DNA of 64,000 nt from NCBI GenBank assembly GCA_037443705.1, contig JBBINV010000008.1, forward strand, positions 14,848 through 78,847. Reading direction: 5' to 3'. The notes below the pieces were generated by a model. That model was not told the DNA's origin, did no database searches, and saw only the letters and a program-made list of their open reading frames with translations. The number at the start of each line of letters is the position of its first letter. The first letter of the stretch is position 1. The stretch comes from 2-02-FULL-66-14 sp037443705. Lineage in GTDB: Bacteria > Pseudomonadota > Gammaproteobacteria > Burkholderiales > SG8-39. The translations under genes were made by a program, and so were the position numbers. This document shows positions 40,981 through 49,397 of this stretch, in pieces.

Positions 40981-43499
40981 TCGGCGCGGCGCTCCTCGGC
41001 CGGCTGCGCGCGCGCCTTGCGGCGCGCCCCGACACCGAACACGAGCAGGCGATCGTGCGCGTGGTGGTCGCGGTGGCGCTCGGGGTCTATCTGCTGGACT
41101 TCTCCGACCTCTGGACCCCCGGCGCGCGCGGCCAGGAGGACTTCGCCTATCTCGCGTACCTCGCGGCCGGCACTGCGCTCCTCGCGTGGGTGCTCGCGAG
41201 CGATGCGGTCTCGCCGTTGCGGCGCAGCCTCGGAATCGTCGCGGACCTGTCCATCCTCACCTACGCGATGTGGTTTTTCGGCGACCGCGCGCTTGCGCTG
41301 GTGCTGGTGTACGTATGGGTCACGCTGGCCAACGGCTTTCGCTACGGCCCGCGCTACCTGGTGGCGTCCCTCGCGCTCAGCCTGGCGAGCTTCGCGGTGG
41401 TCATCGCGGCGACCCCGTACTGGCAGGAGCGGCTCGGTGTGGGGATCGGTCTGGCGGCGGTGTTCACTGCGCTCAGCCTCTACGTGCGGGGACTGGTGAA
41501 GCGCATGTTCGACGCGCTCGCGCAGTCGGAGGCGGCCAATCAGGCGAAGCGCCGCTTCATCTCGGTGGTGAGCCACGAGATGAGAACGCCGCTGAACGCC
41601 ATCATCGGCATGGCCGACCTGATGCGGGATACGCAGCTCAACCGCGAGCAGGCCGACATGCTGCAGACGCTGCGCGGCGCCTCGCGCGCGATGCTCGGGC
41701 TGGTGGAGGACGTGCTCGACTTCTCCAAGATCGAGGCGGGCAAACTGGTCATCGAGCGCGCCGACTTCGACCTGCACGCGCTCGTCAACAGCACCTGCCG
41801 TTTCATCGCTTCGCAGGCGGCGTCCAAGGGCGTCGAGTTCGTGGTCTCGATCATGCCCGAGGTGCCGCCGGCGCTGCGCGGCGATCCGCATCATCTGCGC
41901 CAGGTGCTGATCAACCTGGCCGGGAACGCGGTCAAGTTTACCGAGAAGGGCAGCGTCACGGTGCACGTCGCGGCGCAATCGGAGAGCGAGCGCGCGGTGC
42001 GGCTCAAGTTCTCGGTACGCGACACCGGCATCGGCATCGCTCCGGAGGCGCAGAAGCGCATCTTCGAGAGCTTCACCCAGGCCGAGCAGTCGACCACGCG
42101 CCGTTTCGGCGGCACGGGCCTAGGCACGACCATCGCCAAGCAGCTGGTCGAGTTGATGGGAGGAAGCATCGGCCTGGAGAGTTCGCCGGGACTGGGCAGC
42201 ACGTTCTGGTTCGAGGTCGAGCTCGACAAGCAGGCCGAACGCGCGGCTGCCGGCGCCGGTGAGCTCGCAGGCGCGCGCGTGCTGCTGGTGGGCTTTCCGG
42301 CGGCGCAGCGCGAGGCGCTCGAGGAAACGCTTGCCGGCTGGGGCGCCGTGCCGGTGGCCGCGTCGAGCGTAGACGAGGGCGTGCAGCGCCTGGTCTCCGA
42401 GATCAGCCTGGCGCAGCCCTACCACAGCGCGCTGCTCTACGCCCACGCCCAGGAGCTGCAGCTCGCGCAGCGCTTCCGCCGCGCCGCGCCCGATCCGGCG
42501 CCGCCGGTGGTGCTCGCCGTGCCTCGTATCGCCGAAGTGTCCCGCTTCGCGGCGCTGTCGGCGGGCTACGGCGCGGTGCTCGAGCTGCCCTTCGACAAGC
42601 GCCAGCTCTTCAACGTGCTGCATTCCGTCACCGCCGGCGAGGAAGTGCGCGAGGGCGTGGTGCGGCTGCAGGACTACGCGCGGCGCGGCGCGCAAGGCCG
42701 GCGGTTGCGCGTTCTCGCGGCCGACGACAACCCCACGAATCGCGAGGTTCTGGCCAGGATCCTGGAGCGCGCCGGGCACGCGGCGACCCTGGTCGCCGAC
42801 GGCGAGAAGGTGATGGAGGCGCTGGACGCGGGCGAGTACGACATCGTGCTGCTCGACCGCAACATGCCGGTCATGGGCGGACTCGAGACGCTGCAGGCGA
42901 TACGGCTGACCACGGGCGGGCGCGGCCGCCTGCCGGCGATCGTGTTCTCCGCCGATGTGACGCCCGAGGCCAGGCGCGAGTGCCTGGAGGCGGGCGCGGA
43001 CGCCTTCCTCAGCAAGCCGGTGGAGGCGTTGCGCCTGCTCGAGGAGCTGCGGCGCCTGTGCGGCGAGCGCGGCGAGGAAGCTCCGCTCGCCCCGCCGCGG
43101 CCCGCCGAGACCGTGACGCACGCAAAGCCGGGGGAGGTCCCCGTGATCGACGCCGAAGTCCTCTCCAACCTGGAGGAGCTCGGCTCCTCGCCCGCGTTCC
43201 TCGAGAAGCTGATCGGCGTGTTCATCGCCGACAACGGCGCGCTCATGGAGAAGATCGAGGCCGCGCTCGGCATGCGCAACGTGGCGGAGTTCCGCGCCCA
43301 TGTGCACGCGATGAAGGGCTCGGCCGCGAGCATGGGCGCGATCCGCCTGACGCGCCTGTGCGCGAGCTTCGGCCAGCTCTCGGACGCGGAGATCAAGCTG
43401 CAGGCGCCGATGCTCCTCAGGTCGCTGCGCGAAGAGCAGGCGGGCGCGCGCGGCGAGCTCGAGCGCTACCTCAGCGAGCGCAAGAAATCCGCCGGCTGA
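40977..43499 (+). CDS. rpfC: RpfC-like hybrid sensor histidine kinase
   Basis: 840 residues, GTG start. About six membrane helices (residues 20-170) precede HisKA (SVVSHEMRTPLNAIIGMADL), an HATPase (NLAGNAVKF, DTGIGIAPE, FGGTGLGTTIAKQL), a degenerate receiver (about 425-550, no phospho-Asp), a true receiver (AADDNPTNREVLARILE; Asp in VLLDRNMPVMGG), and an HPt domain (HVHAMKGSAASMG). The architecture and its place beside an RpfG-like gene and rpfF identify it as a sensor for diffusible signal factor. The sensing region is only membrane helices, as in RpfC. Confidence 0.9.
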   Translation: MIGAALLGRLRARLAARPDTEHEQAIVRVVVAVALGVYLLDFSDLWTPGARGQEDFAYLAYLAAGTALLAWVLASDAVSPLRRSLGIVADLSILTYAMWFFGDRALALVLVYVWVTLANGFRYGPRYLVASLALSLASFAVVIAATPYWQERLGVGIGLAAVFTALSLYVRGLVKRMFDALAQSEAANQAKRRFISVVSHEMRTPLNAIIGMADLMRDTQLNREQADMLQTLRGASRAMLGLVEDVLDFSKIEAGKLVIERADFDLHALVNSTCRFIASQAASKGVEFVVSIMPEVPPALRGDPHHLRQVLINLAGNAVKFTEKGSVTVHVAAQSESERAVRLKFSVRDTGIGIAPEAQKRIFESFTQAEQSTTRRFGGTGLGTTIAKQLVELMGGSIGLESSPGLGSTFWFEVELDKQAERAAAGAGELAGARVLLVGFPAAQREALEETLAGWGAVPVAASSVDEGVQRLVSEISLAQPYHSALLYAHAQELQLAQRFRRAAPDPAPPVVLAVPRIAEVSRFAALSAGYGAVLELPFDKRQLFNVLHSVTAGEEVREGVVRLQDYARRGAQGRRLRVLAADDNPTNREVLARILERAGHAATLVADGEKVMEALDAGEYDIVLLDRNMPVMGGLETLQAIRLTTGGRGRLPAIVFSADVTPEARRECLEAGADAFLSKPVEALRLLEELRRLCGERGEEAPLAPPRPAETVTHAKPGEVPVIDAEVLSNLEELGSSPAFLEKLIGVFIADNGALMEKIEAALGMRNVAEFRAHVHAMKGSAASMGAIRLTRLCASFGQLSDAEIKLQAPMLLRSLREEQAGARGELERYLSERKKSAG

Positions 43500-43541
43500 G
43501 AGCCGCTACAATCAGGGCTTTCCGCGGGGAGAGGCTGCCGC

Positions 43542-44213
43542 ATGTCGTTCTTCATTACGCTGGTCGAATCCTCCGACGCGAGCCGCCGCGCGATCGAGGC
43601 CGCGCCGAGGGTGCAGGCGATGATCCATCGCGGCCTGCCGCTCGCCGAATACCGCGCTTTTCTCCACGACCTGTACCACGTGGTGTGGCACTTCTGTCCG
43701 GTGATGGCAGCGGCCGCCTCGCGCATGGACGAGCGCCTGCGCGCCGTGCGCTACGAGATCTACGAGCGCATCGAGGAGGAGAAAGGCCACGAGAGCTGGG
43801 TGCTCGAGGACATCGAGGCGATCGGGGGCGATGTCCGGCGGGCCATCGAAGGAGCGCCGAGCGCGCCGGTGCAGGCGATGATCGGATACAACTACTACGC
43901 GGCCGAGCGCGTTCACCCGTGCTCGGTGCTCGGGATGCTCTACGTGCTCGAGGTCGTGGCCTCGGTGTACGGCGGCCGCGTCGCCGACTCGATCGCGCGC
44001 GCGCTCGGCCGGGACGTCGGCGCCGGGGGATTCCGGTTCCTGTCGTCACACGCGACGATGGACGTCGACCACATGGCGAAGCTGAACCGGCTGCTCAAGA
44101 CGATCGACGACGCGGCCGCGCAGGAGGCGATCCTGCGCTCGGCCGCGGTCAATTTCCACCAGTTCGGGCAGCTCTTCGGTGAAGGCGGCTTCGTGTCGCT
44201 TCTTGCGGCCTAG
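43542..44213 (+). CDS. Haem-oxygenase-like dimetal oxidase (iron-containing redox enzyme family)
   Basis: 223 residues, all helical. Candidate metal ligands are EEEKGHESWVLED (E80, H83), LEVVASVYGG (E137) and SSHATMDVDHMAKL (H170, D174, H177), the pattern of haem-oxygenase-like diiron oxidases such as UndA, which acts on fatty acids. The family also includes TenA- and PqqC-like folds. TACAAT at 43506 may give its own promoter; otherwise it follows rpfC by 42 bases. It ends 6 bases from convergent rpfF. A role in making or modifying the fatty-acid signal is inferred from position. Confidence 0.75.
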   Translation: MSFFITLVESSDASRRAIEAAPRVQAMIHRGLPLAEYRAFLHDLYHVVWHFCPVMAAAASRMDERLRAVRYEIYERIEEEKGHESWVLEDIEAIGGDVRRAIEGAPSAPVQAMIGYNYYAAERVHPCSVLGMLYVLEVVASVYGGRVADSIARALGRDVGAGGFRFLSSHATMDVDHMAKLNRLLKTIDDAAAQEAILRSAAVNFHQFGQLFGEGGFVSLLAA

Positions 44214-44219
44214 GACTCG

Positions 44220-45152
44220 TCAACCCGCGGCGGCGAGATCGGCCGGCGCGGCATCGGCGGCCGGGCCGCGCTCCCTGCGCTCCATGCGCTCCATCTGGGC
44301 ACGCACCACGCGGCCCATCATCCGGAGGTCGCGATCCTCGAGCTTCAGGGCGCAATCGACCCAGGTCTCGACCACCGCGTCGAGCTCCTCGCGCGTCACG
44401 GGGAACACCTGGCCGCGCACCCGCATGACCGCCTGGAAGCCGCTGCGGCGACGCTGGTTCCTCGCGATCCAGTCGCGCACCGCCCGCTCGCCCTCGCCGT
44501 CCGCCGCGAGCACGTCGACGACGCCCATCTCGTGAAGCTTGCGCGCCGGCAGCACTCGCCCGGAGAGGATCAGGTCCTCGGCGACGCGAGGGCCGACCTT
44601 TCGCGCGAGCAGGCTGTAGGCGCCCATGCCCGGGAACAGGTTGAACAGGATCTCGGGCAATCCCATCATCGCCGACTCCTCGGCGACGAGCACGTCGGAC
44701 GAAAGCGCGGTCTCGAAGCCGCCGCCGAGTGCGTCTCCCTGCACCAGGGAAATCGTCGTGAGCGACGGGCAGAAGTAGTTCTGCACCCGCGCGTGGATGT
44801 TGTCGATGCAGAGCTTGCCGTAGTGCGCGAGCGCGTCGCGGTCGCGCGACTTGATGAGCAGGAGAAAGAGCGCGAGATCGCCGCCGAGGTTGTAGACCTT
44901 CGGCACGCGGGATCCGGCGACGTAGTAATTCGCCCGGTGCATCGCGCCCTGGAATTCGACGTGCCCGCTGTTTGCGGTCAGATCGGAACCGAAGGCGCGG
45001 ATATCCTTGAGCAGCCCCAGGTTGAAGCAGGGGTTGCCGCGCTGCCGCATCCAGCCCCAGATGGTCCCCGTTTCAGGCTCGAACTCGTACTCGACCTCGG
45101 CGTAACGTTTGCAGCTCGCCCTCCCGGGCGCTGCAAGAGTTGCTGCTTCCAT
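44220..45152 (-). CDS. rpfF: DSF synthase RpfF (crotonase family)
   Basis: 310 residues. QGDALGGGFETALSSDVLVA (E147) and MMGLPEILFNLFPGMGAYSL (E167) carry the two catalytic glutamates, with the same 20-residue spacing as E141/E161 of Xanthomonas RpfF. It dehydrates 3-hydroxyacyl-ACP and releases cis-2-unsaturated fatty acid. ATG 45152 follows GGAAGGAGGCAG. The C-terminus has an Ala/Pro tail. It is convergent with rpfG-rpfC and the dimetal oxidase, unlike the Xanthomonas order. Confidence 0.93.
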   Translation of the reverse strand: MEAATLAAPGRASCKRYAEVEYEFEPETGTIWGWMRQRGNPCFNLGLLKDIRAFGSDLTANSGHVEFQGAMHRANYYVAGSRVPKVYNLGGDLALFLLLIKSRDRDALAHYGKLCIDNIHARVQNYFCPSLTTISLVQGDALGGGFETALSSDVLVAEESAMMGLPEILFNLFPGMGAYSLLARKVGPRVAEDLILSGRVLPARKLHEMGVVDVLAADGEGERAVRDWIARNQRRRSGFQAVMRVRGQVFPVTREELDAVVETWVDCALKLEDRDLRMMGRVVRAQMERMERRERGPAADAAPADLAAAG

Positions 45153-45243
45153 GACTGCCTCCTTCCCCGAATTGGATCCCCCGGCGGGGGACAGATCGCC
45201 ATGGCACGGGGCGGCCGGTGCCGCCCGCGCGCCTCCCGCGGCA

Positions 45244-45272
45244 ATTAGACGCCGCGCGCCTGAGTCGCGCAA
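45244..45272 (-). promoter_or_regulatory. Sigma-70-type promoter of rpfF
   Basis: On the minus strand TTGCGC (45267-45272), a 17-base spacer, then TCTAAT (45244-45249). The transcript would carry about 85 untranslated bases. An inverted repeat AAACGC-8-GCGTTT (45271-45290) overlaps the upstream edge and could be an operator for the divergent pair. Confidence 0.55.
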
Positions 45273-45342
45273 ACGCGGCATGTTGCGTTTTCGAGACGCG
45301 CGGCACTCCCCTGTACCATTCGGGCTTTCGGCACCGGACTGA

Positions 45343-46932
45343 ATGATCAATTCCAGCTACGCGCGCCGCGGCATCGCGGTGGCGCCGCATTCGCTCGCCG
45401 CGCAGTCGGCGCTCGCGGTGCTGCGCGAAGGAGGCAATGCTGCGGAAGCGATGGTCGCGGCGGCTGCGACCATTGCCGTGGCCTACCCGCACATGACGGG
45501 GATTGGCGGAGACGCGTTCTGGATCCTGGCGGATCCGGGCGCGGCACCGGTCGGGATCGACGCCTGCGGGCCCGCGGCGCAGGCCGCCTCGATCGGCTTC
45601 TATCGCGAGCGGGGCCTTGGCGCGATTCCTGCGCGCGGAGCGCTCGCCGCCAATACGGTCGCGGGCACGGTCGCCGGCTGGGAGCTCGCGCTTGCGCTCC
45701 GTCCGGGGAAGCTCCCTCTGGCACGGCTGCTGGAGGACGCGATCCACTACGCGCGCGCGGGCGTCCCGGTGACCGCCAGCCAGGAGGCGAACACCGGCGG
45801 CAAGCGCGCGGAGCTCGAAGGCGTTCCGGGATTCGCGGCGCGTTTCCTTCCGGGAAATCAGGTACCGAAGCGTGGCGCTCTCTTCGTGCAGAAGCCCCTT
45901 GCCGAGACCCTCGAGCGGCTCGCCCGCGCGGGTCTCTCGGACTTCTACCGCGGCGAGCTTGCGCGCTCGATGGCGCACGAGCTCCGGGCGCTCGGCAGCC
46001 CCCTCGCGCTCGCGGATCTGGAGGGTTATGCGGCGCGCGAAGTCCGGCCGCTCGAGCTCGCGCACCGCCTCGGGCGCCTGTACAACATGACGCCGCCGAC
46101 CCAGGGGGCGGTCTCGCTCGCGATCCTCGGAATCGCGGAGCGCCTGGGACTCGCGCGGCTGGAGCCGGACAGCGCGGACCACGTTCACGCGCTGGTCGAG
46201 GCGACCAAGGCCGCGTTCCTCGGGATCCGGGATCCCTACCTGACCGATCCGGCGCACATGAAGCTCGAGGCGCAGGCGCTGCTCGCGCCCGGGCGGCTCG
46301 ACGCGCTGGCGGCGGAAATCGATCTGCGGCGAGCGCGCCCCTGGGGCGGGCGATCGCTTCCCGGCGGCACCGTGTGGATGGGCGTGATCGACGGCGCCGG
46401 GCGCGCAGTGAGCTTCATCCAGAGCATCTATCACGAGTTCGGCTCGGGCGTCGTGCTCCCGGGCACGCACATCAACTGGCAGAACCGCGGCTGCAGCTTC
46501 TCGCTGGAGGCGCGATCGGTGAATGCGCTCGCTCCCGGCAAGAAACCCTTTCATACGCTAAACCCGGCGGCCGCACGCCTTGCCGACGGGCGCGCGATGG
46601 TGTACGGGACGATGGGCGGCGACGGCCAGCCGCAGACGCAGGCTGCGGTGTTCACGCGCTACGCGGTCTTCGGCCAGGGCCTTCAGCGCGCGGTGAGCGC
46701 GCCGCGCTGGCTGCTCGGCCGCACCTGGGGATCGATGTCGGAAACGCTCAAGCTCGAGGCGCGCTTTCCGGCGGAGCTCGCCGACGAGCTGCGGCGCCGC
46801 GGTCATGCGGTGGAGATCGCGGCCGCGTTCGACGAGTCGATGGGCCATGCCGGGGCGCTCGTGCGCCATGCCGATGGCACGCTCGAGGGCGCGTTCGATC
46901 CGCGCAGCGACGGCGCAGTCGCCGGCTTCTGA
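45343..46932 (+). CDS. Gamma-glutamyltransferase-family Ntn-hydrolase
   Basis: 529 residues. ALAVLREGGNAAEAMVAAAA and YPHMTGIGGDAFWILAD are the family front. The nucleophile site is GGTVWMGVIDGAGRAV with Thr at about residue 342, preceded by a processing region. FIQSIYHEFGSGVVLPGT and GTMGGDGQPQTQ follow. The residues after the Thr (VW instead of TH) differ from classic enzymes, as in several paralogues. No signal peptide is seen, so it is probably cytosolic. Substrate unknown. Confidence 0.85.
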   Translation: MINSSYARRGIAVAPHSLAAQSALAVLREGGNAAEAMVAAAATIAVAYPHMTGIGGDAFWILADPGAAPVGIDACGPAAQAASIGFYRERGLGAIPARGALAANTVAGTVAGWELALALRPGKLPLARLLEDAIHYARAGVPVTASQEANTGGKRAELEGVPGFAARFLPGNQVPKRGALFVQKPLAETLERLARAGLSDFYRGELARSMAHELRALGSPLALADLEGYAAREVRPLELAHRLGRLYNMTPPTQGAVSLAILGIAERLGLARLEPDSADHVHALVEATKAAFLGIRDPYLTDPAHMKLEAQALLAPGRLDALAAEIDLRRARPWGGRSLPGGTVWMGVIDGAGRAVSFIQSIYHEFGSGVVLPGTHINWQNRGCSFSLEARSVNALAPGKKPFHTLNPAAARLADGRAMVYGTMGGDGQPQTQAAVFTRYAVFGQGLQRAVSAPRWLLGRTWGSMSETLKLEARFPAELADELRRRGHAVEIAAAFDESMGHAGALVRHADGTLEGAFDPRSDGAVAGF

Positions 46933-46982
46933 CTTTGTGCTAGAGTTTTTGCCGCAGGTTTCGGAAGGAACCAGGGGGCTGC

Positions 46983-47219
46983 ATGTACGCGATCGTCTAC
47001 AAGAGCGACGGATTCCCGATCTGCCGCCAGGTGCCCGGCGTCAGTCCCGACCCGGTGGTCACCTGGAACACCGAGGCCGCGGCCCAGGCCTTCATCTCCG
47101 CCAAGGGCGGCGGCGCCGATTTCCAGCCGGTGCAGCTCACGGACGAGGCGATGGACCGGATCGCGCAGGCGATGGGCTGCCCGGTCGAGTCGATGACCTT
47201 CGAGCCTTACCCCGGGTAG
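46983..47219 (+). CDS. Hypothetical 78-residue protein
   Basis: MYAIVYKSDGFPICRQVPGV starts a small mixed alpha/beta protein with AAAQAFISAKGGGADFQPVQ and an acidic C-terminal helix (DEAMDRIAQAMG). I do not recognise it. SD GGAAGGAACCAGGGGG region precedes ATG 46983. It lies 50 bases after the glutamyltransferase-like gene and overlaps the 3' end of panC on the other strand by 83 bases. Confidence 0.5.
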   Translation: MYAIVYKSDGFPICRQVPGVSPDPVVTWNTEAAAQAFISAKGGGADFQPVQLTDEAMDRIAQAMGCPVESMTFEPYPG

Positions 47220-48027
47220 GGCGCGGCTGGAACTCCACGTTGTCGATGAGGCGCGTCGCGCCGAGGCGTGCCGCGGCGAGCGCCACGAGCTCGCGATCGT
47301 GCGGCCCGGGCGGCGCAAGGTCGCTGCGGCGCCGGATTTCCACGTAATCGGGCTTCCAGCCATTCGCGAGGAGCATCCGGAACGCTTCCTCCGCTCCGGC
47401 CTTTCCTTGCGCGACTTGCTGCAGGACCCCGTACAAGCGGGGTGCCTCGGCGCGCTCGGCGAGCGAGAGGTAGGCATTGCGCGAGGACATCGCCAGGCCG
47501 TCCGTCTCGCGCACGGTTTCGCCCGCGACGACCTCGATCGGGAGGTCGAGCTGGCGCACCATGCCGCGCACGATGTGAAGCTGCTGGTAGTCCTTCTTGC
47601 CGAACACCGCGACCGAGGGCTGCACGCAATTGAACAGCTTCAGCACCACGGTGGCGACGCCGTGGAAGAACCGCGGGCGGAACTTTCCCTCGAGCTCGTC
47701 GGCGACCGGCGGCGGCGTGACGATGAAACTCTGGGGCTCGGGATAGAGCGCGCGCTCGCCGGGCGCGAACACGAGGTCCGCCCCCTCGGCGGCGAGCTTC
47801 GCGAGGTCGGCCTCGAGCGTGCGCGGGTAGCGGTCGAAGTCCTCGTGCGGCGCGAACTGCAGGCGGTTCACGAAAATGCTCACGGCGACATGCCTCGCGT
47901 GCGCGCGCGCAAGGCGCACCAGCGCGAGGTGTCCGTCGTGGAGATTGCCCATGGTGGGCACGAACGCGAGACCGGGCAGCGCGCGCGCGGCACGGCGCAA
48001 TCCGGCGATGTCGTGCACGACCCGCAT
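47137..48027 (-). CDS. panC: Pantothenate synthetase
   Basis: 296 residues. LAFVPTMGNLHDGHLALVRL has the HxGH nucleotide site. SIFVNRLQFAPHEDFDRYPR, VFGKKDYQQLHIVRGMV and DGLAMSSRNAYLS complete the family motifs. It joins pantoate and beta-alanine. The family usually ends near residue 270-280; here a Pro/Arg/Ser-rich tail of about 26 residues follows, read antisense to the 78-residue gene. ATG 48027 begins 8 bases after the P450 stop. Confidence 0.93.
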   Translation of the reverse strand: MRVVHDIAGLRRAARALPGLAFVPTMGNLHDGHLALVRLARAHARHVAVSIFVNRLQFAPHEDFDRYPRTLEADLAKLAAEGADLVFAPGERALYPEPQSFIVTPPPVADELEGKFRPRFFHGVATVVLKLFNCVQPSVAVFGKKDYQQLHIVRGMVRQLDLPIEVVAGETVRETDGLAMSSRNAYLSLAERAEAPRLYGVLQQVAQGKAGAEEAFRMLLANGWKPDYVEIRRRSDLAPPGPHDRELVALAAARLGATRLIDNVEFQPRPTRGKARRSSTRPGSPSPARSGPSPRP

Positions 48028-48034
48028 CCCCGCG

Positions 48035-49396
48035 TCAGCGCGGTCTTTCGCGCACGACCAGGCGAATCCCCCGGTTCGGCCGCAGGGTGATCGAAGGATC
48101 GGGCCGGATATCCTGCCCTGGCTCGGGCTCGAACCTCCAGCGCTCGGCAAGCGTTGCGAGCAGGAGAATGGCCTCCTGCCACGCGAAGCTCTCGCCGATG
48201 CAGTGGCGGTCGCCTCCCCCGAAAGGAAAGTAGGCGCCGCGAGGAAGGCTCTTCACGAACTCCGGAGTCCAGCGTTCGGGGAGAAACCGCCCTGGCTCCC
48301 GGTAGTAGCGCGCGTCGCGCTGCATCACGTACTGGCTCATCAGCACCGTCGCGCCCCTGGGGATCGGGTAGCCGGCGAGCTCGGTGTCGGCGAGCGCGCT
48401 GCGGCCGGTGAACCAGCCCGGGGGATAGAGCCGCAGCCCTTCGGCGATCGTCTGGCGCGCGAACGGCAGGCGATCGAGGTCCGCGGGCTCGAAGTGATGG
48501 CGGCCCGCGAGCACGCCGCGCAGCTCGGCCTGGAGCTTCGCGTCGGCGTCCGGGTGCAGCGCGAGCAGGTAAAGCGTCCAGGCGAGCGCGTTGGCGGTGG
48601 TCTCGTGCCCGGCGACGAACAGCGTGATCAGCTCGTCTCGCACCTGCCTGTCGGTCATGAAAACGTTGGTCTGGTCGTCGCGCGCCTGAATCAGAAGCGC
48701 GAGCAGGTCGTCGGCGCCGCCGGGATTGCGCCGGCGATGTTCGATCATCCCGTAGATCAAGGCGTCGAGCTCGCGCGCCGCGCGCCAGAAGCGACGTGAC
48801 GAAGGCAGCGGCAGCCGAAGCGTGAACCGCAGGAACGGCGACATGAGCTGCTTGAAGTGCGACATCAGGAGGCCGATGTTGCGCGACACCGCATCGGTCT
48901 CGTTCCGGATGTCGTGCGAGAAGAGCGTCTTCGCCGCGATCAGCATCGCGAGGGTCATCATCTCCGCGGTGGCATCGATCGTCTCGCCGTCGCGCCAGCG
49001 GTCGCGCGCCTGAAGGGCGGCCGCGGTCATCGCGCCGGCGTGGGCCTCGATGCGCGTGCGCCGGAACATGGGCAGCAGCAGGCGCCGCTGGCGCGCGTGC
49101 AGCTCGCCGCGCGAGGTGAGCAGCCCCGTGCCGAGGACTGCCTCGAGCCGCGTCCGGATTCCCGAAATCTCGAAGCTGGCCCGCTGCGTGACCATTACCT
49201 CCCACACGAGCTCCGGCCGGGTGACGTAATAGACGCGATGCGGCCCGAGCCGGAAGTAGGAGATGTCGCCATACTCGCGCGCCGCGCGCTCGAGGAACCC
49301 GAGCGGGTCGCGCGCGAAGCGCAGTCCCTGGCCGAAAAGCGGCATCCCGGGCGGCGGGCCGGGCGGAAGCGCGCGCACGGCGTCCATGGCGGCCAT
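48035..49396 (-). CDS. Cytochrome P450
   Basis: 453 residues. The I-helix carries LFVAGHETTANALAWTLYLL. The ExxR motif is EGLR. The haem loop is FGGGDRHCIGESFAWQEA with the Cys ligand. The N-terminus has the Pro-rich hinge (LPPGPPPGMPLFGQGL) and no membrane anchor, typical of soluble bacterial P450s. No ferredoxin or reductase gene is adjacent. It occupies the place between the deoxynucleoside kinase and panC where panB normally sits in betaproteobacteria. Confidence 0.92.
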   Translation of the reverse strand: MAAMDAVRALPPGPPPGMPLFGQGLRFARDPLGFLERAAREYGDISYFRLGPHRVYYVTRPELVWEVMVTQRASFEISGIRTRLEAVLGTGLLTSRGELHARQRRLLLPMFRRTRIEAHAGAMTAAALQARDRWRDGETIDATAEMMTLAMLIAAKTLFSHDIRNETDAVSRNIGLLMSHFKQLMSPFLRFTLRLPLPSSRRFWRAARELDALIYGMIEHRRRNPGGADDLLALLIQARDDQTNVFMTDRQVRDELITLFVAGHETTANALAWTLYLLALHPDADAKLQAELRGVLAGRHHFEPADLDRLPFARQTIAEGLRLYPPGWFTGRSALADTELAGYPIPRGATVLMSQYVMQRDARYYREPGRFLPERWTPEFVKSLPRGAYFPFGGGDRHCIGESFAWQEAILLLATLAERWRFEPEPGQDIRPDPSITLRPNRGIRLVVRERPR

Positions 49397-49397
49397 G

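Noticed and set aside
45200..45343. Promoter for the glutamyltransferase-like gene (TTGCGT and TACCAT)
   Set aside because: The two boxes are 25 bases apart, too far for a sigma-70 promoter.
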